NCBI GenBank assembly: GCA_003232915.1
Contig: QIKE01000147.1
Location: 1 to 42,554 of the forward strand
Direction of reading: 5' to 3'
Source of the DNA: Bacteroidota bacterium
GTDB lineage: Bacteria > Bacteroidota > Bacteroidia > Bacteroidales > F082
DNA length: 42,554 bases
Shown here: positions 40,584-42,554 of the stretch, piece by piece
Layout: each line of letters opens with the position of its first letter
How positions within the stretch are numbered: the first letter of the stretch is position 1
Notes under the pieces: generated by a model
What the model saw: only the letters and a program-made list of their open reading frames with translations
What the model was told of the DNA's origin: nothing
Database searches by the model: none
Position numbers and translations under genes: made by a program

Positions 40584-40823
40584 CTATTTTTCTACTGTCC
40601 CCAATTTATTACGAGACCACATTCCAAAAGGAAAATGGAGTCTGCTTGTTGCTACGTCTTCAGGTAAAATCATGTAATTATATTTCAATATATCCTCAGT
40701 CATTTGGTCAAGATATTGAAAGATTTCTTCAAGGGTATTTGGTTTTCCTTTCGGTTTTTCATTATTTCGTCCAAACGATAAGATAGAACGAACAGTAAAA
40801 ATAATTATAAGTGTTTTTTTCAT
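40584..40823 (-). CDS. Small DUF6794-like protein
   Basis: N-terminal hydrophobic segment, then TLEEIFQYLDQM...LPEDVATSRLHFPFGMWSRNKLG, resembling the 'YHFGLGMWIRNNW' motif; tail may be truncated. Confidence 0.4.
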   Translation of the reverse strand: MKKTLIIIFTVRSILSFGRNNEKPKGKPNTLEEIFQYLDQMTEDILKYNYMILPEDVATSRLHFPFGMWSRNKLGTVEK

Positions 40824-40863
40824 GCAACTTTATTCTCTTTTCTTGCGTTACCGCCAACGGATG

Positions 40864-40970
40864 GCAATATGAAAAGTTGGGCGTTTTGGAACACTAAACT
40901 TTCAATTTATCACGATGTTTATTTGATATTAAAATGCTCATATCACTATCTGCCCATTTTTTTATATTGC
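40864..40970. repeat. Imperfect inverted repeat (20-bp arms)
   Basis: gcaatatgaaaagttgggcg (40864-40883) versus reverse complement of tgcccatttttttatattgc (40951-40970). Confidence 0.6.
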
Positions 40971-40994
40971 GTGTTAGCCAAAGTGCTTTGCTCT

Positions 40995-41951
40995 TTATTC
41001 TGTAATTATTATCTTTTCCTTCACTATTAGTTTATTTTTTTCTGTGACTAAGAGATAATAAAGTCCCGATGGCAGATTGTGTCTGTATAAAATAAATGTT
41101 CGACCTGTATTCCCTTCTGTCTGATTAACAACTTGACCGAAAGAATTATAGATTGTGATTGTTGAGTTATTTAAAAGGAAGTCTGCTTTTAAAGTCGTTT
41201 GAGACGAAAATGGGTTAGGGGAAATAGAAATCTTTTTTCCTATTTTCTTCCCTTCTATTCCACTACATAATTGCCGTTCCATCGAGTAAGTTAGTATATC
41301 GTCAATCATCCATCCTTCCTTGTGCGTGTCAATACTATCTGATATAAAAGTAAAGCGAATCATCAGGCTATCAGGAGGAACAATAATTGTATCTAATCTC
41401 ACTGGAAAATACCATTGCCAATTAAATAGGGACAATATCCATCCGTCAGATTTTCCTGATGTAATTAAATCATGAGCTGTGTAATTACCGGTTGTTTCAT
41501 GAAAATCGTAATCCCACCAAAATCGTGACCCCCAAGGGGATACGTTATTCGTGTCTGAAACAGTTACCCAGGAATTACCACCATCATAAGACGCATCAAT
41601 AATTCCTTTGTCGGTTAGCGTGTCCGTATCGTATTTATGCCAAAATTCCATGCTTGTATAGCAAGTAACAGTATATGGGTGTCTAATTACATAAATAAAA
41701 ACAGATGTGTCATTTGGTATGTAATTATTTATTGAATCCGTGAGAATTGCTTTTGTTCCCGAATGAGCAGAATCAAAAAATAATTTACTCGGAGTTCCTA
41801 TCTGCCACATGTTATTACTCGAAGTATCAATTAAAATTGTAGATGTTGGAGTTTCAAAAGAAACAGAATCATATGTGTATTGCGCATTTGTTTTCATAGA
41901 TGTAAATACTAATAAAAACAAAACAATCAGAGGAAACAGTTTTTTTTTCAT
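40995..41951 (-). CDS. Secreted protein with T9SS type A sorting domain
   Basis: Signal peptide; MWQIGTPSKLFFDSAHSGTKAILTDS; C-terminal ISISPNPFSSQTTLKADFLLNNSTITIYNSFGQVV...LPSGLYYLLVTEKNKLIVKEKIIITE. Confidence 0.8.
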   Translation of the reverse strand: MKKKLFPLIVLFLLVFTSMKTNAQYTYDSVSFETPTSTILIDTSSNNMWQIGTPSKLFFDSAHSGTKAILTDSINNYIPNDTSVFIYVIRHPYTVTCYTSMEFWHKYDTDTLTDKGIIDASYDGGNSWVTVSDTNNVSPWGSRFWWDYDFHETTGNYTAHDLITSGKSDGWILSLFNWQWYFPVRLDTIIVPPDSLMIRFTFISDSIDTHKEGWMIDDILTYSMERQLCSGIEGKKIGKKISISPNPFSSQTTLKADFLLNNSTITIYNSFGQVVNQTEGNTGRTFILYRHNLPSGLYYLLVTEKNKLIVKEKIIITE

Positions 41952-42166
41952 AATACTAATTTTTTAATTATTTGGAATCATTTTTTTGCATTTTGGCTAA
42001 CTACCGGATATACGCAACCTGAAGTACGGATATTTCCGTTATATCATAAGTGTTATTTATTTTAAACGCCTGACTTTCAGTATTTATAAAAATATCATGA
42101 TGTTTCATATTATGTAGTTTTAGTGAGTAATGGCACAAAGTTAATACTATTTTTCATAATTTAAAA

Positions 42167-42295
42167 TTAAATGTTTAAAAAGTCACCCGAGCTTTTGATC
42201 ATGCTGATCTTTTTAGTGCTCACATGAGTATATATCTCTGTGGTTTTACTGCTTTTATCTCCGGGTAGTTCTCGATTATACCGGGCTATACACAT
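42167..42295 (-). pseudogene. Tyrosine recombinase/integrase C-terminal fragment
   Basis: MCIARYNRELPGDKSSKTTEIYTHVSTKKISMIKSSGDFLNI* matches the 'LGHKSSKTTEIYTHVS' integrase C-terminus; the rest of the gene is absent upstream. Confidence 0.8.
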
Positions 42296-42385
42296 TAGGC
42301 TACAACTTGTCTCTCTGCTACCGCTCTATCAGCAAAGTGTCAATGGTTATCCACCGCAGTTGCCGCACGATTGCATCCTGTAGTT

Positions 42386-42554
42386 TTACTTAATAACAAT
42401 AATATCATCCAACATTCCTTTTTCTTTTTGGCAATAATGTAAACTGTCAATTATTACGTCTTCGTATTCGTTTCTTGTAAATACATCTAACCGCTCCACT
42501 ACTGCAAAACTTATAAAATAAGTTCCTTCCGCATTATGAAATTTGTAATTTCTA
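42386..42554 (-). pseudogene. REP-associated (RAYT-like) Y1 transposase N-terminal fragment, also cut by window edge
   Basis: RNYKFHNAEGTYFISFAVVERLDVFTRNEYEDVIIDSLHYCQKEKGM, then unrelated LDDIIVIK*; the family would continue with the HUH segment (MPSHVHL). Confidence 0.7.

Overview
AT-rich Bacteroidetes (Bacteroidales-like) chromosomal window, inferred from T9SS C-terminal sorting domains, a TAnnTTTG-type promoter and the gene families present. Most coding content is housekeeping. It includes the rplM-rpsI-rpsB-tsf cluster, a GT5-like gene followed by a DUF4270 lipoprotein and glmS, glyS, tRNA-Phe(GAA), and a coaX / OM protein / TPR / lptC / CBS-hemolysin run. Further genes are lepB, class III fbp, an M28 peptidase, trkH, two SDRs, two nitroreductases and three T9SS-sorted proteins. 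Between these lie several long gaps that contain gene relics and repeats. The relics are two AAA/DUF4143 genes, a thioesterase, a TonB C-terminal protein, two Y1-type (IS200/RAYT-like) transposase fragments and a tyrosine recombinase C-terminus. The repeats are a ~180-bp direct repeat flanking the endonuclease/trkH pair, a 16-bp motif in three exact copies, REP-like hairpin units at two loci, and a degenerate intergenic repeat family. I found no complete new defence or biosynthetic system. The most interesting material is the repeats and the decayed mobile or accessory genes.
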